64,000 nucleotides of DNA. Origin: Branchiostoma floridae. Lineage: Eukaryota; Chordata; Leptocardii; Amphioxiformes; Branchiostomatidae. The stretch covers positions 18,256,037-18,320,036 of the forward strand of contig NC_049991.1 in NCBI RefSeq assembly GCF_000003815.2, read 5' to 3'. The position numbers were made by a program, and so were the translations under genes. The notes beneath the pieces are model-generated. The model was not told the origin of the DNA, ran no database searches, and saw only the letters and a list, made by a program, of their open reading frames with translations. Shown piece by piece: positions 36,901 through 47,874 of the stretch (within the stretch, counting starts at the first letter, position 1; the number at the start of each line of letters is the position of its first letter).

Positions 36901-36965
36901 TCTTGGCTACGTTGGTCCTGGTGATAGCTAAAAAGCTTTACCTCATGCGACGAGCAAGCCGGTAG
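19726..36965 (+). CDS. Gene B: EMI-EGF-sushi-coiled coil-Ig-GCC2/GCC3 membrane protein
   Basis: Complete 23-exon model, 8085 nt of CDS (2694 aa), phase-consistent throughout. Exons: 19726-19781, 20101-20220, 21888-21985, 22410-22502, 22912-23031, 23200-23319, 24867-25112, 25361-25483, 25592-25717, 25912-26034, 26314-26487, 26813-27004, 27211-28583, 28825-28966, 29509-32703, 33049-33831, 34086-34259, 34507-34674, 35130-35291, 35545-35733, 36039-36191, 36454-36540, 36898-36965. Order: signal peptide, EMI, nine EGF, two sushi, a ~1500-residue unrecognised core with coiled coils, two Ig, five GCC2/GCC3, transmembrane helix, short basic tail. EMI plus EGF at the front recalls MEGF/EMILIN-type proteins and GCC2/GCC3 recalls SCUBE/SVEP1, but I know no family with this combination. 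A large adhesive or ligand-binding surface protein is the likeliest role, by inference. Confidence 0.85.
20237..21181. mobile_element. piggyBac-type non-autonomous element at TTAA
   Basis: A 945-bp element with inverted ends CCCTCATCCGACCGT, flanked on both sides by TTAA (20233-20236 and 21182-21185), the piggyBac target site. It carries three copies of a palindromic GGGGTCA...TGACCCC motif at 20280, 20967 and 21147. No transposase frame remains. It sits in intron 2 of gene B. Confidence 0.88.
22410..26034 (+). CDS. Gene B exons 4-10: eight EGF-like domains
   Basis: Exon 4 (22410-22502) is a short [21 protein letters not shown]. Exons 5, 6, 7 (two repeats), 8, 9 and 10 are EGF units with calcium-binding starts such as [36 protein letters not shown] and [12 protein letters not shown], all phase 1-1. 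Repeated D-I-D-E-C starts and G-S-Y/F-x-C cores predict a rigid calcium-stabilised rod. Exon 4's acceptor before 22410 is the one that keeps phase. Confidence 0.92.
22599..22664. repeat. Perfect 15-bp inverted repeat
   Basis: CAAAGCCTTCTTCGT at 22599-22613 and its exact complement at 22650-22664, separated by 36 bases, in the intron between exons 4 and 5 of gene B. Confidence 0.8.
23483..24540. mobile_element. Composite repeat with ACTGTAAATGC termini and internal tandem units
   Basis: ACTGTAAATGC at 23483 is matched by its complement ending at 24540, each followed inward by TTCGCGG-type GC clusters, so the 1058-bp stretch may be one element. Inside are three diverged ~140-bp tandem units (starting 23949, 24097, 24233, sharing TTGTATAGTCCTTATACTGT) and a nested small insertion. 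No target duplication could be defined. It lies in the intron between exons 6 and 7 of gene B. Confidence 0.6.
23817..23928. mobile_element. 112-bp nested MITE with ~8-9 bp target duplication
   Basis: TAGCCTG and CAGGCTA ends, flanked by ACTGATGGT at 23808-23816 and 23929-23937. The duplication length fits a hAT-like element. It interrupts one of the tandem units of the composite repeat, so it is younger than that repeat. Confidence 0.78.
26192..26228. repeat. Perfect 16-bp hairpin
   Basis: ATGTTAAATATCATGG, a 5-base loop, then the exact complement. It lies between the last EGF exon and the first sushi exon of gene B. Function unknown. Confidence 0.85.
26314..27004 (+). CDS. Gene B exons 11-12: two sushi domains
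   Basis: Exons 26314-26487 and 26813-27004, phase 1-1. They carry [19 protein letters not shown] and [16 protein letters not shown] with the expected flanking cysteines and tryptophan. A long (TCAG)n microsatellite lies between them. Confidence 0.9.
26577..26735. repeat. Compound microsatellite (TG)n (TC)n (TCAG)n
   Basis: A run of TG, then TC, then about two dozen TCAG/TGAG units between the two sushi exons of gene B. Confidence 0.95.
27211..28966 (+). CDS. Gene B exons 13-14: ninth EGF and unrecognised beta-rich region
   Basis: Exon 13 (27211-28583, 1373 nt) opens with EGF sequence [18 protein letters not shown], then about 400 residues with alternating hydrophobic patterns, few cysteines and several N-glycosylation sequons. 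Exon 14 (28825-28966) continues in phase 0 ([18 protein letters not shown]). I recognise no family. Typical signs of coding sequence hold throughout: a single long open frame, good splice sites and consistent phase. Confidence 0.82.
29509..32360 (+). CDS. Gene B exon 15 (first part): coiled-coil and cysteine-rich core
   Basis: The 3195-nt exon 15 is far larger than any other exon here. After ~330 residues of unknown fold it has a heptad-rich helix (about 30505-30750, with [19 protein letters not shown]). Next comes a ~147-residue module with 21 cysteines (30739-31175), including CC pairs in ECCTPC, ECCKTC and TKCCKE. A second heptad-rich helix follows (31176-31440, [18 protein letters not shown]). 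This is consistent with a coiled-coil hairpin carrying a disulphide knot at its tip. A furin-type site RRRKRS is at 31701-31718. I cannot name the fold. Confidence 0.8.
32361..33246 (+). CDS. Gene B exons 15-16: two immunoglobulin domains
   Basis: Ig 1 lies in exon 15: [20 protein letters not shown] and [16 protein letters not shown] give the C...W...DxGxYxC signature. Ig 2 begins [18 protein letters not shown] and is split by the intron 32704-33048 after MNCSATG, finishing in exon 16 with [15 protein letters not shown]. Both look like I-set domains. Confidence 0.9.
33247..33831 (+). CDS. Gene B exon 16 (second part): linker domain before GCC2/GCC3
   Basis: About 195 residues after the Ig pair, with a basic RVKRED motif and an ending [14 protein letters not shown] directly before the GCC2/GCC3 block. 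Position and ending match exon 24 of gene A and exon 29 of gene C, but the C-x-V-D-x-V motif is not present. It may be a strongly diverged relative. Confidence 0.6.
34086..36191 (+). CDS. Gene B exons 17-21: five GCC2/GCC3 modules
   Basis: Phase 1-1 exons 34086-34259, 34507-34674, 35130-35291, 35545-35733 and 36039-36191. Each has the pattern C.xG.[YF], CxxCxxGxYQ, CxxCPxGxTT and a final cysteine (for example [20 protein letters not shown] and [20 protein letters not shown]). Some end in T-T-S-x-G-S/A-T-S, as in Eph and SCUBE modules. Confidence 0.9.
34744..34820. repeat. 77-bp dispersed repeat, copy 1
   Basis: TCTGTATCTATATAGCCGGT through GCGGCGCGGCAGCAGCT. It matches 44359-44435 over its full 77 bases with few mismatches, including the GC-rich end. 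The identical boundaries suggest a defined repeat, probably a conserved part of an interspersed element. It is in an intron of gene B. Confidence 0.82.
36454..36965 (+). CDS. Gene B exons 22-23: transmembrane helix and short basic tail
   Basis: Exon 22 (36454-36540) and exon 23 (36898-36965) join in phase 1, splitting the hydrophobic helix [20 protein letters not shown], followed by [11 protein letters not shown] and a stop at 36963-36965. The basic residues after the helix fit a stop-transfer signal, giving type I topology with about a dozen cytoplasmic residues, too short for an obvious signalling motif. Confidence 0.85.
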
Positions 36966-39807
36966 AATGTCATGTAGAATTGTACAGTATTCTTTTGCAA
37001 GTTAGATTACCCTTAAAATTGCAGGCAACTGGCATTTGGAATTCAGTGTTATGTATTTTTGTGTACTTCATACATTGACTTGCGTAACCATAATGTTTAT
37101 TTTCGACAAGGAAAGCATACATCGATCCGTGACCTGACATAAAAGTACACAAGACGCAAGGTCCTCGTATCAAACGTGTATATACGTATTTTGAGGTGGT
37201 ATTCACTATATGTTCATATTGCTGTGTTTTGAATTTGTTTGTGATGTGAGTCTTATTCGGTATGTTAAATAAAGTAAGAGACATAGACCTTTTCTGTGTA
37301 ATGGTATTACATGGGTGCTGACCTTACAAACTAATGTGAATTGGCAGGCACTCGTTTCACACTGTATTGAAGTTTATAGGATGGTGATGCATTCCCAGTT
37401 TGCCTTTTTTTTACCTGCCCCAACACCCCTCCCCAACACTTTTCCTTGGATCCAGCCTGCCACAACATGTTTGCAAAATGTTGATCTAAGAACAATGCAA
37501 GATTCCGTTCTCTCTACTTTTGTCGAGTGTAAAGCCGGGGCAATGATCTAGGCAGCAATACACATTTGCCACTAGGGTAGGTGAAAAACATGCATACGAA
37601 TAACGTTGCTTGTATGAATGGGGTCGGGTGTGGCTAAATTGTGCCCACGTCAACGTAAGGTATTACCAGTACACGAAAGAAGAAGAAGTACAGAGGATGA
37701 TTGTTACCTGGCTTATTTCATTATTCATATTCTCAAGTATAGACATAGTTTTAAGGCTCAAACTGTCAGCCGTTAAAGCCGTTATCATAAGCTATAAAAT
37801 TCAAGGAGTAATAGTGCTTTGAATGTTTTAACCTATGTTATTATGATACCAAAAACAAATGTGTTGAGAAAAAACTATGGAACACCATAATGTAGCAGTT
37901 TCACATCCCTTTTTTCTACTTGCGTCTTAAGTTTTCTAGGCAAGATCTGGCGTCTACGCTTACTGTATACGTACTAGGTATGATGGATATTCACCGTCAG
38001 CGACACACAATAGTGGGTGAAACTTTAGGCGAAACTTCCTCATACGCACGTGCTTTGCGTTATACACACTGAGCTTATCACAACAAGGCACATGCTTTCG
38101 GTCAACATCACCATTGCGACATCACTTTTAAAAACATTAAAGGTGCCTTGATGTTCACAACAAACGTCAACCAACAGACAAAAGTGTTTTTCTCCACGGC
38201 AGCCACCACAAAGCAAGGTGAAACACAAACAATTATGTTCCCATTCACTGCTGTAATCGGCGCCTTGTCACAATAAACCATCAAACGTGTTTTTATCTAC
38301 CGAGTATCATTTCTGCACACAGCACCATTCACGGTGACACCTTACACGAAAGTTCCTCATTCCTCCTGCAAAACTGGACAACACTTTGATCGTGGGAAAA
38401 TGTTAAACAACAACCAATTATGATCAAAGTCATTCATGAAAAAAGTTTCTGTAAACTGTATGTGTGTTTGTGTCACTCATTCCCATAACCACAGTGGTGG
38501 GGAGACATCCATCAGCGGTGATAATAGTTAAGAAGAAAATATTTTTAATTTCTGTCCAAAGCTACAGATGCTGCGAATGGGGTCAAGCTATACAACATGT
38601 TCTACAGTAAACTGTAAGACTCTGCTAAAAAATTGGCCACGTTAAGAGCATTGGCCGGCGCAGTTAGAGAATGTAACCCCTTATCGTGGATTAAATATTC
38701 GCCCTACTTTTGCCGAATTCTATTCCCCATAGCCCCTTAAGAATGCCTGTTGAACAATATATAATATTATACTAGATGTGACTTTCTAGAATCCGAATCA
38801 CACCTTGTGTCACTATCCACATTGTTTTCCACAAACTGCCACAATGCAAAATGTTTCAACAAGCAAGCACACACGCACACACGCACACACATACAAGAAC
38901 ATACACACAAGTCACTCCAATTAGTATAGAGATAGACCTGTGTCGTTCTTAGTTTGAAAGATTGATATCTAAAGATGTGTTTTGGGTCTTGTTTAAAGGC
39001 TAAGCTGCACCGAGTACTAATGGGACAGCGCCACAGGTGTGACGTAATTTCGCCATATCAAGTTATCCCTCAATGAGATTATCATTTTTGGGCATGAAAA
39101 TTTATTCAAACCGTTGTATTTCGCAAAGGTACAATGTTAAACAGCATGTACACCTTATCGTCTTCGTTTCCCACGTCTACGAGAAAGCACCTTATACTTA
39201 ATTGATAATGCCAATGAAAGACAACCGGAGAGACAAATGAACAATTCAAGAGCACTAGATTATGCAGTAAAACCTGGCTAGTGAGTTCCTCTTTAGTGAT
39301 AAAAAGTGGCAAAACATTGGCCGTAAGAAAATGAGTGCATTGTTCTAATTATTGTTCTAAAGTTTGGAATATCAACATTGGTTTTGTATCAGGTCGCGCT
39401 GTAAGTTCCTCATTCACACGTCACATTTTGACATGTAAACAAAAGGCCTGCATTGTGGGGCCGTTAAAATTCTAGGAAAATGTAGTTTGATACACAGTAA
39501 CAAAATATCCTTCAGTCCACATAAAAAGACGCCGTCTGCGTGCCAAATCAGGGACAAATAAGGCGCGTTTTGGTGGCTCATTACTACGAAACCTCCCAAC
39601 GCGATTAGAGAAAAACGTTATTTTGGGACAGCCAATGGGCAATAGGGATATACGCTCACAGTGCAGCTTAGGGTACCTTGAAACAAGATTAGTGCACCTG
39701 CGCATGCCCTGGCCAGAACCGAGTTACCTAGCCAAGAAGACATACTGATGCCCCGATCTGTATAGTTTCCGCGTGTAACTACATGTCGTAACCACGAAAA
39801 AGTAACG
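36966..39807. other. B 3' UTR and intergenic region to gene C
   Basis: About 2.8 kb between the B stop and the C start codon. After the poly(A) signal at 37268 I see no coding exon; a CA-rich microsatellite is near 38867-38900. The promoter of gene C should lie in the last several hundred bases but has no recognisable core element. Confidence 0.55.
37268..37273 (+). terminator. Polyadenylation signal of gene B
   Basis: AATAAA about 300 bases after the gene B stop codon, in AT-rich sequence. Confidence 0.6.
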
Positions 39808-39892
39808 ATGATCAACGCAGACATTGGCGTGTTGAAGTTAGCACTATTCTGTGTGCTTCTGGGGGTGCTGATACCCAACGCAACTGGAACAG
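39808..39892 (+). CDS. Gene C exon 1: signal peptide
   Basis: [20 protein letters not shown] followed by LIPNATGTG. It ends in phase 1 at a GTCAGT donor. It is the only good leader upstream of exon 2; no expression evidence is available, so an alternative first exon is possible. Confidence 0.72.
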
Positions 39893-42800
39893 GTCAGTTA
39901 TTTCTTGTCCAAAACTTTACTTCCTCTTTTTGAATCATGAGGTTTATGTTCTTCTTTTTTTCTCGTCACAATTTAATACCATATTTAACACATCAGTGCA
40001 TACAAGTACATTTTTCTGTCCTGTGAGCATATCATCATTGGACTGAGCAGATCACTTTGAACTGATTGTTTTGACCATATGCAGCATAATGGTTCATATC
40101 CGGTATTTTGTGAAAAACTTCTTTGTTACAACACGGATCGTAATGAACCCCGAGTCTTCACGCCTCGTTGTAAATTTTAAAAAAAAGATGTCATGAAAAA
40201 TCTCAACATTTTGTGGCAAATCTCGAGATCTTTCGAAACAATCTTGATATCTTAAGAAACAATTTTGATCATTTTCAGAACAATGTTTCATTAAGTCTCA
40301 AGATTGTGCGAATGATCTCAAGATTTTTTTCGAAACGCTTTCAAAACATCTCAAGACGTGCCTTTAAAGCAACTTTCCAAACATCTTAAGATTTTTGCGA
40401 AGCATCAATTTTTCTCAAACATCTTAAGACTGAGTGAAAATATGTCAAGATCATGTCATACCATCATGAGATCAAGTCAAAACATTTCAAGATTTAACAC
40501 AAAATCTTTGGCATAAATCTCAAGATTTTTCTATTTCAACGACACGTGATCCGTTGAATACCAGAGAAGTGTTTCATAAAATATCAAATATGTTTAAGCT
40601 GTAGATCGAGAAGACTACGAGCATAATTTGTCTAAAGTGCTCTGCGTGATCGAAGAAAATATGTCCACTGCGAAATGCGTTTTTACTTTCAACAGACGGT
40701 TATGTATGCGTTTGAGTATGTGTGTGTGCGTGTGTGTGTGTGTGTGCAGTTGTGTGTGTGTGTGTATTTTTGTGCTGTGTTTGTGTGACTTGTGTGCGTT
40801 TGTGTGTGCTTGTGGGTGTGTGTGCTTTGTGTGTGTCTGTGCGTGTGAGTGTGTGTGTGTGTGTGTTTGTGTGTGTGTGCTTGTGTGTGTGTTTGTGTGT
40901 GTGTTTGTGCGTGTGTGTGTATGTGTATGTGTGTGTGTATCTTTGTGTTTGTGTGTGTGTGTGCTTTATGTGTGCATGTTTCTGTGTCAAGACCACTACT
41001 CGTACCCCCCTAGCAGCTTGTGCTGAATCGGCATGTTTTTTTCTGGAATGTTTGAAAGATAACCCAAGAAGGGGTTGATGGATCCTGGTAATGTTAAATG
41101 CATACAGAGCTTAAGTTATGATTGACATTATAGGACAATGATGCAATTAGGATGTAATTTCCGTAGTCAATGATGAATATGTCCCGTACTAGTGCTATTG
41201 AAACAAATTACAACTGAGAAAGAGAGGAGCATTGATGGATACAGATAAGGCAATTTAAGACTGAATTTGCATAATGAACGAGAAAATATGATAATCTCAC
41301 ACACAGTAAATGGGACGAATTTCATACTTATAGCATTTGGAAGTTATACATATGTGAACAGAGTTAGCCAAATATGTAAATCAGTACGTCATTTGCATCA
41401 TGAAGACGTGTGTTTCGGTATGATCTTATTATTTATGATACAAATTTAGAGTTGTTCAATGTATGTATGTCAATATGATTAACATAAAGATCAAGATAAA
41501 CATTGCTACATACGAAATTTACAGCCAATGATATGATATGATATGGATAATAAAAAAGAGGATGGTATCATTCAACTGATTTGAACTTCATGTTGATTTG
41601 CGCTATTTGTTCTTATATTGACTTTATATGTACTATTATTGAAAAGGCGTCATTTGACACCTGTTCCGCCATACCCTCCTTTGTCTATGTACATGAAGAA
41701 TCTCAATAAATAAATAGATAAATAAATTATTTCTGACTGTGTTCGTTATTAAGTGAACTGTTGCATTGATATTGAATTCTTTCACCCTTTTCAGACTGCA
41801 CATCCAAATTCCCACGGGGTGGCCTAATTTCCAACTGCAAACATGCTGAAGGCCGTCCGTACAACGCGAAAGAGCTGAAGAGTCCGCAGTATGGTGATGG
41901 AACCAGCTGTCTCTTCAAGTGCACCGGAGATTCGCCTGTAGAGAGGGAATGTCAAGACGGACAATGGAGTGGATACGAAATAGAATGCTTAACTGGTAAG
42001 TGTCTACTATAAAAGGCATGTAAGGCGTAGAGAAAACGTGCTATTTGAGACAAATGCTGCTCTGAAGAGGCCATTGACGTTTGGCTGCAAAGGAAGACCA
42101 ACAGACTGACGTCAATAAAATGTTTTGCGTACACGGATTTTACAGAAAAAATAACGCCCCCATATTGCTGCAATTATCAGTAACTATGGAAATCATCTAA
42201 TTTGCATGTTTTATGATCCTCGTGGTAGATTGGGAAACTTACTTCCAAGCCCAGTTGAAATGTGGAAAACTTAGCAAAAATTCGTCTGGCAATGTGTCGG
42301 TGGAAAATACTGGTTTCTTTGCGTTGCTTACACCATCGTTTTTGTTCAATTGTCCTTAACTTGGTCAAAATTGTCATTTACACTAATAGATGTAATAGCA
42401 TTTAGGTTCTTTTATGCAAATCTTTGAATTCGTTAGTAGAATTTGAGAATACTATTGAGCACATGCTGACCTGTATGACATTGTCTTTTTACACTTTCAG
42501 CTGATGTCAACATCAAAGCTCACACAACTGCAATAGCCCATCATCGATCTAAGAGGTTTTGGGGAATAGTTGCGGGAGTCATTGGTGGAGCATTGATCAC
42601 GTGCTTGTTTTTCTGCGGTGGAAGTAGCACAACTACAGTATATGTGACACGAACAGGTATGTTGGCGGAGTTCAACGTTTATTGCACATTTGAGCGTGAT
42701 GATGAATTTTATTCTTTTATTTGAGACTGGAATTTCAATATGCTTTGGAGAGTATTCCTAATTTGCTGGGCAACAAGTTCATAATATTTATGCAGGTTCA

Positions 42801-45800
42801 TGAATGTCCATGTTACCATGGCAACAGGCTTATAACGGGCTCATTCTACATAATTCGCTCATTTCGGTTTCGACAATGTATACAGTTCAGATTTTCTTGC
42901 TTGCTAACCACACCTATCTTCTTACATTAATCTCGTAATGTAATTTATTGCAAATTTCGGGATTCTGTATTCATACATATTATTCTAATTAGATGACGTC
43001 ATTGGTCAAAAGCTAGTATGATGGGCCTTTTCTACTTTCAGTCATTCTACTTGTTTACAGAAAGTCATTGTTATATCATTAGCTCAGGTATAACAACGAT
43101 ATTGTACCTTGAATTTCTTCACTACATTGTAAGATTCATTTTGAACAAATTGATCAAATCAAATGGTCCTTCTTAGTAACAATTTTTATTGTGTTTTGGG
43201 GTTATTTGCTTCAGCATGTATTTTTGAAAGTCAAGATGGTGGATTTCAGCCTATACCTTAAAAATATATGTCATCATTTTATGCCATTTCTCTGGACAAA
43301 TAATAAGTCTTTGCAGACGTTAGCAGTCTGTTAGATACCCTTTTATTAAAAATTTGTTGTATGCTTTCTAGTTTCACGAGAATACTTTTTACACGGGTCC
43401 AGCCAAGGGAATTGCATAAAGGGCGTCACATTTCGTCATGATTTCAAGAAATAATTTTCTATGTAATGTTACGTGAATTTTGTGGTCATGCGATAAGTAG
43501 TTCAGATCAGTTACAAGGGGAGGACCTCAAAACCCCTTCTTCCATCCCAGGATGTCCAGAAAAGACAGGTGTCCCAGTAATTTCTCCCCCGCCTCCTGTG
43601 GTTTCATCCCGAGCGTCCAAACAAAATCTTTCGCCCCGCTGCCCTTCACAAGACAAATCCGTTGGCAATTTTGCCCCCCCCCCTCTAATTCTACGAATAT
43701 TTGACGCCGATTTTGTTTTGAAAGTTTCCCAAACAGTTCTGTGCAACATTCGCCATGCGTTTTCGTTCAAATATAACGAGGAAGGGGGACGGGCGGTGCG
43801 CCAGAAGACGACACGCTTTATTCGCTTGCTATCTCACGGTGCTCCATCGCTAGTTGCCAGAGAGTGGTGAAGTTTTGATGACTGGATTTTTAATACATTC
43901 ATCTACTGGAAAGAGCCCTTCACACTCCGCGTTACAAGTGGCAAACGCAGTGAGACGTTTTCGTGAATGTAACTGAAGACTTTGTGCCACGCCAGACAAT
44001 GTGTCCTAACTTGACGCGTTTTTGTATTCGGTTCTCTTCGGACGGTGATAAATTAAGTTAACAGCAATAAGAATTTAATTCTATGATATATTACTCTTCT
44101 TTAAGCTTTTGATAGTCAAAATGTGGTTGTGTGTACTTCTCGTCTCACGTAAAGAGAGCTTATCTAGCCACCATCCTGCGATGTTTTCACAGGAGATGGA
44201 CTGAATGTACTGAGTGCGGCGGCGGTACCCGACTAACGACGTCCCTATGATAAAAAAACTCGGAAAATGTCTTCGGTATCTCTTGATAAAGTTTCATTTT
44301 CATATATGGTACGAATCACATGTTATAGTGTAACAAATCTTTGGAGCGTTCGCTCGTTTCTGTATCTATATAGCCGGTATAACCGCCCTTCGGCGTAACA
44401 CACCAGCTTTGCAGGCACGCGGCGCGGCAGCAGCTCAGGGTTACCTCTACGATCACACCCGCGGGAAAACAACAGCGGCGATGCTTATGTTATTTTCTAT
44501 TGTAGGTTTCCTACTGAACAAACCTTTGAAGACCCACATTTGTAGTGTTTTGTGAAGCTTTATTTCTTATGTGTATGATAGTGTGACAGTTTGGTACAGT
44601 TCGTGTACTTAGCAGCACGAGCCGCCTGTACGCAGTAACCAGTGACTGCAGTGATTCGCCGCTACCAACATTATTGTTAAAATTCTTTTTCTTTCTAAAA
44701 AAAAATAGGAAATGTATATGTACAAGACTTTAACGGTGCACGCCCCAGTTCTTCCGCGACCAGGGTCCGATGTAGTGCTTGGCAAAAATGTGACGAAAGG
44801 CTTCCGGGGGTCTATGTTTGAGTTTACAAAATTTCTCATTATTTACTGCTTCAGATATCATACCATCCAATTTACACGATTGGACGCTGAAGACTTTTTT
44901 GTTGTCTTGGTACAGATACATTCCCACCGACCATTAGCTGTCCAGGGAACATTGCAAAAACAGCTGAGCGTGGAAAAACAAGCGTCTGGATAGACAAGTC
45001 TACTTGGGGTCATCCAATCAAGGCCGAAGACAAGAATGCAGAAGAGAAAATTGTTCATCCGGAGGCATTGCTTGTATGGCTGCCGCCAAGCTCCCGGTTC
45101 GAGAGAGGCGAAACTGCACTAACGTACAGCTATACTGATGGTGGAGGGAACACTGCGCGTTGTGAATTTACTGTGACGGTCACTGGTAAGAGAAATTAGC
45201 TGTGTATTGATAGTATTATTTGTGGTTTAAAACTACTATCTACCGAGGTCAACTCATTTGAATGGTTCAAGTTTTTTTTTTTACTGCTGGTGTTTTCTTT
45301 AAGGCCACTTAATATCAAAGCGCTACGTGCGCTAAATCTTGTAAGTTCTTGTCGTTGATAGGTAGAATGAGAAACGAAGCATTGTTGAGAGTTTTCGTAA
45401 ACTGCAATGGTACTCTATGGACCGAAAGGTTTAGTGAAAAAATTGCTGTTTCTTTAAAATGCAGTGCCAGAATGCCCAGAAATTCCCTATGACCAGTATG
45501 GGACATTCGACTGCTCTGGGGCTGAAGAGTCCTACATCCACGGATCAACTTGTACATTGTACTGCGTAACGGGGTACCAAGCGTCTAACCCTGCAACAGT
45601 CACCTGCGAGGGTAATGGAGCTTGGAGTGGGACAATTCCAGAATGTTCTAGTAAGAAATGCCTGTTTTTTATGCTGTGGTCAACAGTTTATTGTATTCAT
45701 CAAATGAATGCTTACAGGTTCTGTCTATAATCTTGCAAATCTCAAATACCCACTGTGACAGCATCTTACTAAAATCATATTTTGTTTAAACCCAAGCATA

Positions 45801-47782
45801 TCATCATGTCTTTAAAGTGCCTTGAAAATGTGTCTGAACTTTTCTGTGTGTAACTAACTTAGATATAACAGACCTGCATTCTGTGACTTGAAAAAAAGGC
45901 TCGGTGAATAAAACAAAATAGCATACACTGTACGTTTGTAACTTATCAAGATAAACATGCATTGAATAGGCATAACCATGGAAAGTTATCAATATAGAAA
46001 ATTTTTTATGTTTGTTATCGTTTAGTCGAACTTCTATGTTAGACAAGATTTGTGATACTTTTATATGTATATATGTTTTGACTTGTTGTGACCTGTACTT
46101 AGCTCGGTTGGGCAAAACTGTACAATAAAGGTCTTCATTCATTGTCATTTAGTTAAATCCTGCTCAACCGCACCGAGCGAACCGGAACACGGCAGTCATG
46201 CCTGCTCAAGAGGACAAGAGTACAACAGCGTGTGCACGTTCAGCTGTGAGGAAGGGTACACCATCCAAGGGTACAATTCACAACTCTGTACCACAGATGG
46301 GGGCAGCATGATCTGGGTGCCAAATGAGGCACCGACCTGTCAAGGTAGGTGGACGAAACTGCAATAATAGACATATCTTCCTTGGTTTCTTTTCTCAAAT
46401 ACTGATTAAATACCCATAATATTCTATAAAATGAGCATATCCTCTTTACAGTAGGTAATGTGATATGTATTCATTCCCAAAGACAGAATTCGAATATATT
46501 CTATTCTACATATCCCCCACATGTTCCATGTTTAATGTTAAAGACCACCAACTTTGTTCAAGCGTTTCAAACTCTGTCATGATGCGGGTAGCTACCAAAG
46601 TACAAATACAATAATAATTTTTATCGCAAATTCATGCCCGAGGGTTAATTGCATACAAAGTAAAGCAGTTGTGGTATACATAATCATACTTAACAAAGAA
46701 AGTGATACTCATGGATAAATCAAAAGGGAATGAGGACTAATCTAAATCCATTTCTGCTGAAGCTATTTGATAGGTTTGACTTTTATAATAGCGTAACTAA
46801 TTATAGTATATGTCAGGGGATAAATTCAGCAGCAGCAAGCAATTTGCACTTTTCGGTATTTTTTTCCTCTGTGGACTTTTCATAGAAAGCAGTAATTACA
46901 ATACCGAGTTTGCTTTGCTTCTACACATTGCTTGAATATGATACAGACAAGCCTGTCAAGTTTAATATATAGTATTTGAACCAAACAAATTTTCATTGCT
47001 AGTATTGGTTTTGATGACAACAAAAGGTTCCGTTATGTACTGGAATTCTCTAGGCGATATTACACTGCTACTTTCATTTGCATCAATAGATACACAAGCT
47101 CCGCAACTTACCTGCCCTACTGGCATCGAGACGATCCGTGCAGCTGAGGGAGAGATGACAGCGATGGTTACTTGGGAAGAGCCAACGGCAACTGACAACT
47201 CAGGGGAAGAAATAATAACACCCGTACAGACAACAGAAATAGAGAAGGACAAGCATCACCCAGCAGGCTACTATGACATCCGGTATAAGGCTACTGACAG
47301 TTCAGGACAATCTGCGGAATGCATCTTTGGCAAAAGAGTTGAAGGTGAGTTAGATCTACAAAGTCTATCATTCAGAAATTGAAAAAAAAGACTAGTACTA
47401 TTCGAATAACGTCAAACTACCACGAATACAAATATTATGAAAGGTGCATCTGATTCAAAACGACATTCACATCCCAAGCTTTCCTATGACATTTTTATAC
47501 ATGTGAAGAGCCAGGATTAAAAATAGTTCAGAATGATTCCTCCCTTTTGCCTCCCTTAGTCGTCTCCTGCAGTCTCAACCAACTGTACCTACCCCGGGGC
47601 ACATTTGACTGCGACGACAATCAGTTCATTTGGGGCTCGACGTGCTCATTTCAGTGTTCCTTGGGGCACAAACTGACTGGGCAGGAGGACACAGCATGCC
47701 TGGAGACTGGACTGTGGCAAGGAGATGTCCCTTCATGCAACGGTAAATTGATACGTTCGCCAAGGTTATATTTTGGGCGTGC

Positions 47783-47821
<39 letters not shown>

Positions 47822-47837
47822 TGTGTGTGTATGTGTG

Positions 47838-47874
<37 letters not shown>

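Larger units (their letters stand above)
39893..41794. other. Gene C intron 1 with degenerate and simple repeats
   Basis: 1.9 kb intron holding the degenerate CTCAAGATTT array and the long (TG)n tract listed separately. Otherwise nothing was recognised. Confidence 0.6.

Noticed and set aside
40628..41078. Open frames over the TG tract on both strands with cysteine/valine or threonine/histidine strings
   Set aside because: They are translations of a (TG)n microsatellite, with no splice sites or domains.
43466..43870. 134-codon open frame in intron 3 of gene C
   Set aside because: It is not supported by splice sites in phase with neighbours, has proline-rich low-complexity content and no domain; most likely chance in a GC-rich patch.
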